A stretch of 31,409 nt of DNA from a virus: positions 1-31,409 of IMG/VR virus record IMGVR_UViG_3300032246_000221; one strand, written 5' to 3'. The notes under the pieces are model-generated. The model was not told the DNA's origin. It did not search any database and saw only the letters and a program-made list of their open reading frames with translations. This document shows, piece after piece, positions 22,294 to 29,206 of this stretch. The position numbers and the translations under genes were made by a program. The stretch's first letter is position 1. The number at the start of each line of letters is the position of its first letter.

Positions 22294-22647
22294 TTAATCG
22301 TGAAAATTTGGATGTTTTGACATTGGGTGATTTTCTGAAATCATTTGTTCACGAATTTTTTTTGCCGTTTCGTCACTAAAACCACCTAAAGAATGTTCAG
22401 GATGTTTTTTATTTAAACCATATGCCACAATATGTGCATGATGTTCTTTTTTTAATCTTGCATAATGGCCTTCTTTATGATGTTCAACATCATAAAAATC
22501 TTGAGTTGGTCTATTTTTTTGGCCAATTAAACCTTTTTTTATTGATGTTTTTTTTACATAATAGGGTTGATTTTCATTACCTATTTGTTTTTTAGATAAT
22601 TCATTTCGATTAAATTCTTCTCTATTTTCACTAGTTACTGTTGGCAT
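22294..22647 (-). CDS. AT-rich His-rich protein sharing a scaffold N-terminal motif (117 aa)
   Basis: The protein begins MPTVTSENREEFNRNELSKK; its VTSENxxEFN core matches the N-terminus of the adjacent scaffold. The rest is unrelated: basic, then a His-rich region (EHHKEGHYARLKKEHHAHIV, later NKKHPEHSLGG) and an end with HPMSKHPNFHD. The His pattern suggests metal binding. The gene is far more AT-rich than its neighbours, roughly 30 percent G+C by eye, with A/T-ending codons. It starts behind AAGGA at the portal stop. The unit looks like a later insertion between portal and scaffold. Possible roles are procapsid cargo or nuclease, both inferred. Confidence 0.75.
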   Translation of the reverse strand: MPTVTSENREEFNRNELSKKQIGNENQPYYVKKTSIKKGLIGQKNRPTQDFYDVEHHKEGHYARLKKEHHAHIVAYGLNKKHPEHSLGGFSDETAKKIREQMISENHPMSKHPNFHD

Positions 22648-22656
22648 TTCAATTCC

Positions 22657-24780
22657 TTATTGCAGTGGTTGAATGAATGGGCTTGCACCCTGGCTAATAT
22701 CCTGGGCGGCAAACTGGGCATATTGGGCTTGTTCGGCATTCAATCGCTCAATCTCGCCCATCAATTGGTTAGGTGACATTCTTGCCAACAGGATTTTGAC
22801 CAGGGCATCAATTTCGGTCTTATTCTGGCTGGTGATGCTGCGGGTATTCTGGTCATTAACCCGAACCTCTGCCATTGTTTCGGTATTATGCGCCTTGGCG
22901 GTCACTTCCATCAGCTTGCGCTTGGTTGCGCCTTCCTCTTTAATCTGGGCCACTTGCGCCCTGTTATTGATCTCAAGGCCAGCAGCTTGCAATTGCTGTT
23001 GCAGTTGCTGAATCATTTGCTCAGACTGCGCCAAACGCATCTGGGCTTCGGGCGGTATATCGGATTTTTCATCAATATTTGCCATCGGGTTCATGGCGGC
23101 AAGGCGGTCAGCGATTACATCTGCGCCTGGGAAGTCCATGTTTCTGAATACCAAATCCCCTGCGATATTGAACAATTCAGCGTTGCCTGTGAGCAATGGC
23201 ATCATGGATTCAACCGCTTGCTGGCGCTTAGTCTGGAATCCTGGCCCTGTGTCCATTACCACATCATATTCACCCACGGTCACATCGTTCAAAACCTCGC
23301 CAATCTCGTTGGCCTCGTTGATCGTGGTCATGTCGGGTTGACCATCCGACCCAATAATCCGCATCACCCGCTGGGTATCGTAAATCTTGGGTATCAAGTC
23401 AAGAATGATGCGCCCAGTTTGAGCAATGGAACGGGTCATATTGTCGTAAAAGTGGAAGTTAGACAGATCAACTTGATTCTGTTGCCCCGCCAATGCTTTA
23501 CCTGAGATATTCCCGCTTGGCAATTGGTTGGGGTCAAGAACGCCTAGCACCATCTGCAAATCGGCAGAAATAGCCCCCGCAGCTTCCATAATCCCTGATG
23601 GTGGCGGCTCGGGTTGCAGTCGCTGGGGCGCTGGCGCTGGTACGCCTTCAATGTCTTTTTGCTTGTATCGCAGCACAGGCATTGACTTGATGTTAGCCAT
23701 TGCCCATTCGTTTTCATGGCCCTCGTCTTGGCCTTCTGCCATCACCCATTTGGCTTTAGGTGCAAGGGCAATGCTCTCGGTCATGCTGGTGCGCCAGAAG
23801 TTATACATCCGCTGGGGGTCTTTGGCAAACCGCACCAGACCGTATTTCTTGCGCTTGTCATCCACAATGACTTGCGCCCCATAGCAAGGCACAACGGGGA
23901 TATATTTACCCGCCCAGGTCTTTTCCTCAAGCACTTCCAATGCGGTCATCTTGGCCCATTTAACGGCCTTGCGGAAGGATTCGCGCTCGTCAACCACAGT
24001 CAACCCTGCGGCCTCAACTCGAGCAAAGAATCCAGCGCTGTCCCCAAATGAAGAAGTGCCATCACTCAGCAAATACAGCTTGGCCCTTTCGCGCTCAATC
24101 CAAAAATACTCAGCAATCCGAATATCCTCTTTGGTCACCCAGGCGGCAGTGTCATCGCCTGTGCTGCGTTGCTGAAAGTTAGCGCCATCATCAGCACCTG
24201 GGTACATTTCCCGAAATATCTTTTTGTCCAAGACGGTGGTGATCAAACAACGCTCGGCATCCGAACCATCTGGCCTGATGCTGTTAGGGTCAAAATAAAC
24301 AGTAAAAGGGTTGTCAATCGCATCAATGTAGATTTCTTGATCAAAAGAATCTTCCCTTACATATTTGTAATTTATGCGCCAGTAGCCCCAGCCCATTCTG
24401 ACGGCGTAGTCAAAGGCGGTGTCATAGGCGGTGTCGGCGCTCGAGTTAACCTCAATATGACGGGTGATGCCCTCAATAACCTGGGCAATTTTGTAATCGG
24501 CAAGGTTATTGACGGGGTGAACCTTGATGCGTGGGCGCTGCTGGCGCTGCTGGTTGGTCACCTGTCGGATGTACGCATCAATCTTATTGATTGTCAGACA
24601 AGGGCGGCTTTCCAAATTGCGCGAGTTTTGAATCTCAACGGGCCATTGGTCACCAGCGGCAAACTTAATGTCGTTTAGCGCCTCGGCCCTGTTTGTGGAG
24701 TCCGAATCATTGACCAAGCGCCAGAACTTAATCGCCTCTGAAATCTTGTCTTTTGCGTTGTCTTCGTCTTGGTATGCCAT
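22657..24780 (-). CDS. Portal protein, P22 type (707 aa)
   Basis: The N-terminal region (AIKFWRLVNDSDSTNRAEAL, then NDIKFAAGDQWP) and the following RPCLTINKIDAYIRQVTNQQ match P22-like portals, with QRPRIKVHPV shortly after. The length is near P22 gp1 (725 aa). A Gln-rich helical C-terminal region (EQMIQQLQQQLQAAGLEINN) and a Gln/Ala tail correspond to the barrel that extends into the head. Twelve copies form the DNA channel at one capsid vertex. AAAGGGG precedes the ATG, and it follows the large terminase after 18 bp. Confidence 0.92.
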   Translation of the reverse strand: MAYQDEDNAKDKISEAIKFWRLVNDSDSTNRAEALNDIKFAAGDQWPVEIQNSRNLESRPCLTINKIDAYIRQVTNQQRQQRPRIKVHPVNNLADYKIAQVIEGITRHIEVNSSADTAYDTAFDYAVRMGWGYWRINYKYVREDSFDQEIYIDAIDNPFTVYFDPNSIRPDGSDAERCLITTVLDKKIFREMYPGADDGANFQQRSTGDDTAAWVTKEDIRIAEYFWIERERAKLYLLSDGTSSFGDSAGFFARVEAAGLTVVDERESFRKAVKWAKMTALEVLEEKTWAGKYIPVVPCYGAQVIVDDKRKKYGLVRFAKDPQRMYNFWRTSMTESIALAPKAKWVMAEGQDEGHENEWAMANIKSMPVLRYKQKDIEGVPAPAPQRLQPEPPPSGIMEAAGAISADLQMVLGVLDPNQLPSGNISGKALAGQQNQVDLSNFHFYDNMTRSIAQTGRIILDLIPKIYDTQRVMRIIGSDGQPDMTTINEANEIGEVLNDVTVGEYDVVMDTGPGFQTKRQQAVESMMPLLTGNAELFNIAGDLVFRNMDFPGADVIADRLAAMNPMANIDEKSDIPPEAQMRLAQSEQMIQQLQQQLQAAGLEINNRAQVAQIKEEGATKRKLMEVTAKAHNTETMAEVRVNDQNTRSITSQNKTEIDALVKILLARMSPNQLMGEIERLNAEQAQYAQFAAQDISQGASPFIQPLQ

Positions 24781-24798
24781 ATAAACCCCTTTGGGCGA

Positions 24799-26070
24799 TT
24801 ATCCCATCCAACTTCCCGCTGTGGCAACCATTTGCTTCTTGCGTTTGGGTGGTTCTTTGATCATGAGAGCAATGTAGCGGAATGCGTCTGCCCCGTGAGA
24901 ATAATGGTCATGCAGAGGGTTTCTGCTGAACTGCCCCGTGTCTGGGTCAACCTCGTACCTGTAATGACGCAAGCAAGCCAACCCATCGGCGGTGTGTTCG
25001 CGGTCAAAATAACAGGTGGGAAATATTGTCCTGGCGGCGTTGATAGAGTCCAGAATAGGCACTCTAGGCAGAATGTTTGTCTTGTATCCTGCCGCCCTCA
25101 CAATGTCATCAATAGACCGCCCAGCCGCTGCCAAGGTCTTGTTTTCAGCGTCATGGGGCAACCAAATGGTATCGTATACATAACCATAGGTCTGCATGGT
25201 TGCCAAGTAATAACTGATGGTTTTCTGGCTGTCCTCAATGTATCGGATAAGCCTTGTCTCCATCCCCACAAACTGCAAAAACCAGATGGCGGTGCTATCC
25301 GACCAACCCAGGTCAAACACAGCATGAACGGGTTTGGTTGCATCGTAGGACACTTTGGTGATGCGCCCATCCTTCTCGGCCTGTTGCATTTCCTTGGCAA
25401 AGATAGCCCCATCCACTGTCTGGCGGCACAAACCTTCCCAAACTTGGTTGTAGGCTTCCTCGTCCCGTGCCTTTAGCGAGTCTTTTTCCAAGCGCAGGGT
25501 TTCGGGAAACCAAGGGTTGTCACTCCAGTTGACCCGCATGGTGATGCAATCCTCTGGGGGGTTTGCCACAAACCGCTGATAAGTCTCGTCTGTTTCCAAC
25601 TCAGGGTTGAATGAAATCCATATCTCTGACCCGCCTTTGCGGATGGTTGGAATCAGGATGTTCCACGATAAACGACTAGTTGTCTGGGCTTCTTCAACCC
25701 AGCAAATATCCACGCCTTCGTAGGATTTGATGTTGCTGACGTTGTTTTTAAGGCCCACAAAGCTGAATTCTGTGCCGTTGCGCCCTCTGATGCTGGCCTG
25801 GGTAATTTCATAGAACCCCAGCAATCCAAGGCTTTCGATCTGGTCACACAGCAGCTTATGAACTGAATCCCTGATGCTGGTTTGAAACTCTCGGGCGCAC
25901 AAGATGCGGATGGGGTTCTTTGCCCCCAGGATAAGCAACGCCCTGGCTATTCCCCAAGACTTTGCCCCACCGCGTCCACCTACCAATACTTTATAGCGGG
26001 ATTTCTGAAACAAGCCTTGCAGCTTTACAGGGAACTCTGCCCTTGCAATGGCTTCTGATACATCACTCAT
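24799..26070 (-). CDS. terL: Terminase large subunit (423 aa)
   Basis: The ATPase part shows Walker A GGRGGAKS (residues 31-38) and a Walker B-like VDICWVEEA (120-128). The C-terminal nuclease part carries FDLGWSDST with Asp253, LPHDAENKT near 310, and HDHYSHGADAFRYIA near 395. These are the acidic residues of the RNaseH-like domain. The family cuts and pumps DNA into the prohead. Its length is normal. It overlaps the small subunit gene by ATGA and is followed by the portal gene. Headful packaging is inferred from the P22-like context. Confidence 0.95.
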   Translation of the reverse strand: MSDVSEAIARAEFPVKLQGLFQKSRYKVLVGGRGGAKSWGIARALLILGAKNPIRILCAREFQTSIRDSVHKLLCDQIESLGLLGFYEITQASIRGRNGTEFSFVGLKNNVSNIKSYEGVDICWVEEAQTTSRLSWNILIPTIRKGGSEIWISFNPELETDETYQRFVANPPEDCITMRVNWSDNPWFPETLRLEKDSLKARDEEAYNQVWEGLCRQTVDGAIFAKEMQQAEKDGRITKVSYDATKPVHAVFDLGWSDSTAIWFLQFVGMETRLIRYIEDSQKTISYYLATMQTYGYVYDTIWLPHDAENKTLAAAGRSIDDIVRAAGYKTNILPRVPILDSINAARTIFPTCYFDREHTADGLACLRHYRYEVDPDTGQFSRNPLHDHYSHGADAFRYIALMIKEPPKRKKQMVATAGSWMG

Positions 26071-26330
26071 TCGGGCTTGATGAATGTGACTTGAATCCCA
26101 CCCAGCAGAGGCGTTCCATCAGCATTCTCAATGGTCGTTGCCTGTATCGCCTTGCCATCCATCCTATCGATGATCTCTTTAATCGCCCAAGGTTCGCCCT
26201 CCTCGGCTTGCCTTACCAACTGCTCGGCAATCCCCCTAAGTCGATGCGGCTCAGTGGTCAAAACAAGGCGCAACTTGTCATAAAACAGTCTGCCCTTTGC
26301 GGCGTTCTGGTTTCCTTGTGGTGCAGCCAT
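26067..26330 (-). CDS. Probable terminase small subunit (87 aa)
   Basis: The protein begins MAAPQGNQNAAKGRLFYDKL and continues with LRGIAEQLVRQAEEGEPWAI and KEIIDRMDGKAIQATTIENA, a small helix-rich family found directly upstream of large terminase genes. It is shorter than P22 gp3 (162 aa), and no HTH can be assigned with confidence. It overlaps terL by ATGA. Recognition of the packaging site is the expected role. The call rests on family resemblance and gene order. Confidence 0.75.
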   Translation of the reverse strand: MAAPQGNQNAAKGRLFYDKLRLVLTTEPHRLRGIAEQLVRQAEEGEPWAIKEIIDRMDGKAIQATTIENADGTPLLGGIQVTFIKPE

Positions 26331-26360
26331 TGATTTAACCTGTAAGTCTTTGTGATTAAA

Positions 26361-26525
26361 TTACTTTTTCTTTTTTGATGGGGCTTTTTTTCCCGCATCT
26401 TTCATGGCTTGGCGCTGTACTGAATAGCCGATAGCCACCGCTTGTTTGGGTGGCTTGCCAGCTTCAATTTCCTTCTTGATGTTGGCTTTAAGCGCCTTGG
26501 GGGTCATTGATGCTATCAGCGGCAT
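26361..26525 (-). CDS. Small basic protein (54 aa)
   Basis: The product begins MPLIASMTPKALKANIKKEI, then EAGKPPKQAVAIGYSVQRQA and a Lys-rich end (KKAPSKKKK). The PxKQAVAI motif marks a common short phage family of unknown function. AAGGAG precedes the ATG at 26525, which was preferred over an upstream in-frame start. The Lys-rich end suggests nucleic acid binding. It overlaps the 58-aa gene by 38 bp. Confidence 0.75.
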   Translation of the reverse strand: MPLIASMTPKALKANIKKEIEAGKPPKQAVAIGYSVQRQAMKDAGKKAPSKKKK

Positions 26526-26664
26526 TTGCCTTCTCCTTGGATAACTCATTCAACCAATAGTGGCAATCTTGAATTGCGCCCGAAAGCTGAATCAAGACTG
26601 CCTCTTGTTGCTTTGCTTGCGCCTGGAGTTCTTCTAGACGCTTGTTTATGACCTCTGGGGTCAT
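26488..26664 (-). CDS. Small coiled-coil protein (58 aa)
   Basis: This ORF encodes MTPEVINKRLEELQAQAKQQ, then EAVLIQLSGAIQDCHYWLNE, a helical protein with regular heptads, ending SINDPQGA. It starts in an ATGA overlap with the stop of the 146-aa gene and its end lies in the next gene. The SGAIQDCxYWL motif is shared by many short phage proteins next to terminase genes. Function unknown. Confidence 0.75.
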   Translation of the reverse strand: MTPEVINKRLEELQAQAKQQEAVLIQLSGAIQDCHYWLNELSKEKANAADSINDPQGA

Positions 26665-27101
26665 GCCTGGGCAACGTGAATGGTTGCAAAATTGATGGTC
26701 AATGCCTCAGACAATGAACCAGTGCTTGCGTTGGTAATGACAATAGTAAATGACCCAGCCGCCACTGCCACCACAGAAACCAAGTAAGTTCCTGCCGTTG
26801 CCGCACCGCTTGCAATAGCAATTACTGGAATGTCATATGCAGAAATGGCGCTGTTTGTCACCACAAAAGCCGCTTCAGCCCCTGCCGCTAATGCTGCATT
26901 GTTGGTCACAATTTGACCCACCGATGAATTGATGGTCACGCCTGTTGACTTGCTAGTCGCTTGGGTCACAGTTGGGGGGGCAGTCGTAAGCGAACCCGTG
27001 TTGTACCCAATCTGGCCTGATGTGGCGGCGGCGTAAACCGTGGATGACCCTTTAAGGTCTTGATCTTGATATGCTGCGCCTATTGCTACTGAGTTACCCA
27101 T
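26661..27101 (-). CDS. Beta-rich virion-type protein (146 aa)
   Basis: The protein is Ala/Thr/Val-rich and almost uncharged after its first 20 residues. A segment TGVTINSSVGQIVTNNAALA is followed by AEAAFVVTNSAISAYDIPVI and GSFTIVITNASTGSLSEALT. This resembles a beta-sandwich family found among phage head or fibre accessory proteins. AAAGGA precedes the ATG. It lies upstream of terminase, away from the other virion genes. A surface protein is likely; its location in the virion is unknown. Confidence 0.65.
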   Translation of the reverse strand: MGNSVAIGAAYQDQDLKGSSTVYAAATSGQIGYNTGSLTTAPPTVTQATSKSTGVTINSSVGQIVTNNAALAAGAEAAFVVTNSAISAYDIPVIAIASGAATAGTYLVSVVAVAAGSFTIVITNASTGSLSEALTINFATIHVAQA

Positions 27102-27113
27102 GATGTGTGTCCT

Positions 27114-27386
27114 TTAACAGTTCCAATTTTTGAGGGATGCTTTAGCCCGTTCCGCTGGGCCTTTGGCGTTTTTGACTACCCCCTCCATCCTAGCGCAAAA
27201 ACTGGCTTTACGCCCAGCATCTGCCTTGGTCTTTGGATTTGGGGCTGGTGGCTTGAGATTTGAATTGTTCTTGGCGTTGTATTCAGCACGGCCTTTAGCG
27301 GTCATTCCCGCACCTTTTTCGGTGGGGTTGTAGGTTTTCCCCTTGCCCGTGGTCTTGTGGGGAATGGGCTTATCGTGCTTTGCCAT
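27114..27386 (-). CDS. Basic small phage protein (90 aa)
   Basis: The protein begins MAKHDKPIPHKTTGKGKTYN and contains GMTAKGRAEYNAKNNSNLKP, then KASFCARMEGVVKNAKGPAE and the end SLKNWNC. This matches a recurrent family with the pattern TAKGRAxYN...NLK...SFxARM...LxxWxC, common in phages and of unknown function. It is very rich in Lys/Arg. No strong ribosome site is seen. DNA or RNA binding is inferred from charge. Confidence 0.75.
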   Translation of the reverse strand: MAKHDKPIPHKTTGKGKTYNPTEKGAGMTAKGRAEYNAKNNSNLKPPAPNPKTKADAGRKASFCARMEGVVKNAKGPAERAKASLKNWNC

Positions 27387-27388
27387 GA

Positions 27389-27556
27389 TTATTTCTTTTT
27401 AGCGGTTTTAGCTGATTGTTTGAATGCCTGGGCAGTCGGCGCACCTTTTGTCCCTGGCGTTCTCATACGCTCTACGGGCTTACCCGCAGCCTTTTCGCGC
27501 TCGATGCGTTCTTGTTTAGCGTGAATGTTGGCATAAAGCCCAGGTTTACTTGCCAT
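27389..27556 (-). CDS. Small basic protein (55 aa)
   Basis: The product begins MASKPGLYANIHAKQERIER and continues with PGTKGAPTAQAFKQSAKTAK plus a KK end. The GLYANIHAK...KGAPTAQAF pattern is common to short phage proteins of unknown role. The ATG at 27556 is preceded by GGAGG, so an earlier in-frame start at 27580 was rejected. Basic residues suggest nucleic acid binding. Confidence 0.75.
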   Translation of the reverse strand: MASKPGLYANIHAKQERIEREKAAGKPVERMRTPGTKGAPTAQAFKQSAKTAKKK

Positions 27557-27558
27557 TT

Positions 27559-27816
27559 TTAAGCCTCCACAACGGCACAAATGTCCGCTTCTTGAATGAT
27601 TTGATAATCCTGCCCATCAATTTTATGGGTGGGCCACTTTAAGTAATCGCCATTCCCATATTTGATGAAGTCGCCAACTTGCACATCCTCAACATCAGAC
27701 CCAATTGCCACAATCGTACCCTCATTAAAGGGTTCTTTGTTGTCGATATAGATTATGTCGGAGATATGCCGCACCTGGGGGCGCACCACCACTCGATCAC
27801 GCAGAGGCTTTAGCAT
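27559..27816 (-). CDS. GroES-like co-chaperonin (85 aa)
   Basis: The N-terminus MLKPLRDRVVVRP is the classic GroES start, and the C-terminus IIQEADICAVVEA is the classic end. The middle gives EGTIVAIGSD and VQVGDFIKYGNGDYLKWPTH, matching the beta-barrel. A mobile-loop segment VRHISDIIYIDNKEPF carries a hydrophobic triplet (IIY) where GroES has IVL, for docking to GroEL. It is shorter than E. coli GroES (97 aa), with a reduced roof. T4 gp31 and related proteins show that phages use their own co-chaperonins for coat folding. It overlaps the upstream gene by 20 bp. Confidence 0.93.
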   Translation of the reverse strand: MLKPLRDRVVVRPQVRHISDIIYIDNKEPFNEGTIVAIGSDVEDVQVGDFIKYGNGDYLKWPTHKIDGQDYQIIQEADICAVVEA

Positions 27817-28048
27817 GGCTTTTCCTCTCGTATTTGCGCTTTGGGGGCGTGATTTGGTCAGTGGTGATGTCGTACACAGGCAAGGCGACTAAATCAACCT
27901 TGACATCCTGAGTTTCAACGATCAGATGCTGACCGCACCAATCTTTTTCGTGCTTGTTCACCTGTTGCGGATTTAACCGACAGATGCCCATGATTTGTTG
28001 TGCGCGGAAATATTTGCAATTTCCGCAATTAGAATCACTCTCAGCCAT
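27797..28048 (-). CDS. Small Cys-rich, probably metal-binding protein (83 aa)
   Basis: Residues 8-41 carry the spaced ligands CxxC (Cys8, Cys11), Cys23, Cys38 and His41, with NCGNCKYFRAQQIMGICRLN visible. This suggests a zinc or iron-sulfur site. The C-terminus is basic (PPKRKYERKSHAKASA). The ATG follows a perfect AAGGAGG, and a conspicuous inverted repeat lies just upstream. It overlaps the GroES gene by 20 bp. Function unknown. Confidence 0.75.
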   Translation of the reverse strand: MAESDSNCGNCKYFRAQQIMGICRLNPQQVNKHEKDWCGQHLIVETQDVKVDLVALPVYDITTDQITPPKRKYERKSHAKASA

Positions 28049-28074
28049 TCAAAACCTCCTTTTTTGTTTGGTCA

Positions 28075-28109
28075 GTAAGCCCTGCCGTCTCGTTCACGGT
28101 GGGGCTTAC
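28075..28109. other. Long inverted repeat between genes
   Basis: GTAAGCCCTGCCGT (28075-28088) and ACGGTGGGGCTTAC (28096-28109) flank a 7-base loop. On a plus-strand RNA all 14 positions pair, two as G-U. On the minus-strand message two central positions become mismatches. No proper T-run follows on either strand. It lies upstream of the Cys-rich gene's strong ribosome site. It could stabilise or process the mRNA, or be a weak terminator. Confidence 0.75.
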
Positions 28110-28113
28110 GCTT

Positions 28114-28329
28114 TTAATCCTGATAGCACTTGCGGTCGTGAGTGTAGCAAACACCACTAGATTTGCCGCCAGTGCATTCATTGCCAGAAGGCATTTTGTT
28201 GCTCATGGCGTTAGGAATGCCTTTTTTAGCCATGCCTTGTTCGCCAGACTTCATGTCAGAGGCAGGGCTGCCCTTCATGGAAACTTGTGCGCCGTAGCCT
28301 TTGGGTTCGTTTTTCATCAGATTTGCCAT
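28114..28329 (-). CDS. Small Met/Lys/Gly-rich protein (71 aa)
   Basis: The protein begins MANLMKNEPKGYGAQVSMKG and runs on through EQGMAKKGIPNAMSNKMPSG. Four Cys-containing segments end it (NECTGGKSSGVCYTHDRKCY), with Cys and His residues that could bind metal. GAGGAAATC precedes the ATG. It looks mostly unfolded apart from the Cys-rich end. No family is recognised with confidence; position near terminase and GroES suggests virion assembly only loosely. Confidence 0.65.
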   Translation of the reverse strand: MANLMKNEPKGYGAQVSMKGSPASDMKSGEQGMAKKGIPNAMSNKMPSGNECTGGKSSGVCYTHDRKCYQD

Positions 28330-28336
28330 GATTTCC

Positions 28337-28702
28337 TCATTTCAAGGTTAAAAGATACAGGGTTGAATTTATCAGATCAGCAATTTCATCAACGATGTTT
28401 TGCAGTTCTGAGTCTTGGGGGATTTCTTCTCTCGCTTCTCGAACAAAGCCTTTAAGCTGGGTCAGATATTCGTGCGGCGTGTCTTTGGGCTGATGCAATT
28501 CATCAGGAAACTTCTTCATCCTGGTGTCGTAGCGCCCTTGGTAACTCTCTGCCAAACTGTCGGCAAGGTCTACGATCTTGGGGTAAAACTTGCCCAATGC
28601 TTTATGAGTACTGTACTCAGTCGTTTGCAAATGTTGGAAGTGCGTGATTGTTCCCGCATGAAACAGCGTGGCGACAAATTCGGCAACTTCTTCGTTTTTC
28701 AT
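28337..28702 (-). CDS. DUF5856-like helical protein (121 aa)
   Basis: The sequence (TLFHAGTITHFQHLQTTEYS, then THKALGKFYPKIVDLADSLA) followed by ESYQGRYDTR matches a phage family described as DUF5856. Its helix and His/Glu/Asp spacing recall the Dps/ferritin-like four-helix fold. The length of 121 aa is normal for that family. The start lies about 15 bp after a strong terminator and has no good ribosome site. The family name is from memory and should be checked. Iron or DNA-protection activity is not shown. Confidence 0.75.
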   Translation of the reverse strand: MKNEEVAEFVATLFHAGTITHFQHLQTTEYSTHKALGKFYPKIVDLADSLAESYQGRYDTRMKKFPDELHQPKDTPHEYLTQLKGFVREAREEIPQDSELQNIVDEIADLINSTLYLLTLK

Positions 28703-28716
28703 GCGCTCACTATATC

Positions 28717-28737
28717 AAAAAAAGGGGGCGAACCCCC
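28717..28737 (-). terminator. GC stem, UUCG-loop terminator
   Basis: On the minus strand GGGGG-TTCG-CCCCC is followed by seven T residues. The UUCG tetraloop is unusually stable, so this is a textbook intrinsic terminator. It lies 28 bp after the HNH-type gene and just before the DUF5856-like gene. Downstream genes would need read-through, antitermination or their own promoter. Confidence 0.88.
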
Positions 28738-28764
28738 AAATGCTGGCAACTGCTACTAACAAGG

Positions 28765-29082
28765 CTAGATTTTCGCATCAGGCAAAGGAATGTCAATAGG
28801 CCAGCAGTCCCGCAGGGCATCAATTGTCCTGTGATGGGCCTTTAGCCACATTTCTTGGCGTTCCTGGCGGTTTAAATCCTTGCCTTGGTCAATGGCGTAA
28901 TGGCATCCAAGGCACAACGCAGCTACCAAATTGTCATCAGCTTTGACCCCTCGGCCTTTACCGCCGCCCCAGTTTGTGTGCGCCGCTTGCACCATATTTC
29001 CACTTCCACAGGCTTGGCAATTAAGGCTTGCCACCAGTTTCAGCAGCTTTTTTGACCTGACGTATGAATGTTTTTCTATCAA
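28765..29082 (-). CDS. HNH-type zinc nuclease-like protein (105 aa)
   Basis: Residues 20-62 show a zinc-type arrangement: CQAC (Cys22, Cys25), AAHTN with His35, then CLGCH (Cys57, Cys60, His61). This fits small HNH/DUF968-like phage proteins. SYVRSKKLLKLVASL precedes it, as in that family. The start is TTG at 29082, with GGAG upstream; no ATG fits without losing the zinc core. It overlaps the zinc-ribbon gene by 62 bp. DNA cleavage or Holliday-junction processing is inferred. Confidence 0.78.
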   Translation of the reverse strand: MIEKHSYVRSKKLLKLVASLNCQACGSGNMVQAAHTNWGGGKGRGVKADDNLVAALCLGCHYAIDQGKDLNRQERQEMWLKAHHRTIDALRDCWPIDIPLPDAKI

Positions 29083-29206
29083 CTATTGTCTCCAATGTGG
29101 AAAACCTGTGCATATTTGCACACTCTAGCCGCCTTCTGCGGGTGTTGCCTGTGGATATTCTGGATTCTTTGACAATTGTCCACGTTCCGCATTCTGGGCA
29201 TTTCAT
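29021..29206 (-). CDS. NrdR-like zinc-ribbon protein (61 aa)
   Basis: The product starts MKCPECGTWTIVKESRISTG, then NTRRRRLECANMHRFSTLET, resembling the zinc ribbon of NrdR, the repressor of ribonucleotide reductase genes. Ligands would be Cys3, Cys6, Cys29 and perhaps His33. The NrdR ATP-cone domain (about 90 residues) is absent. The ATG at 29206 is the ATGA overlap with the upstream gene and the natural N-terminus; an upstream TTG would add 16 residues without support. It may bind DNA as a stand-alone zinc ribbon. Confidence 0.78.
   Translation of the reverse strand: MKCPECGTWTIVKESRISTGNTRRRRLECANMHRFSTLETIVDRKTFIRQVKKAAETGGKP

Noticed and set aside
21808-22320. 170-aa Ser-rich plus-strand frame
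   Set aside because: It is the complement of the scaffold gene; Ser/Leu richness comes from complementing Glu/Lys/Arg codons.
22888-23505. 205-aa open frame on the plus strand
   Set aside because: It lies antisense to the portal gene and its sequence looks like a mirror of the portal codons.
24769-25476. 235-aa open frame on the plus strand
   Set aside because: It is antisense to the large terminase, which has clear motifs. The plus frame has no recognisable domain or ribosome site.
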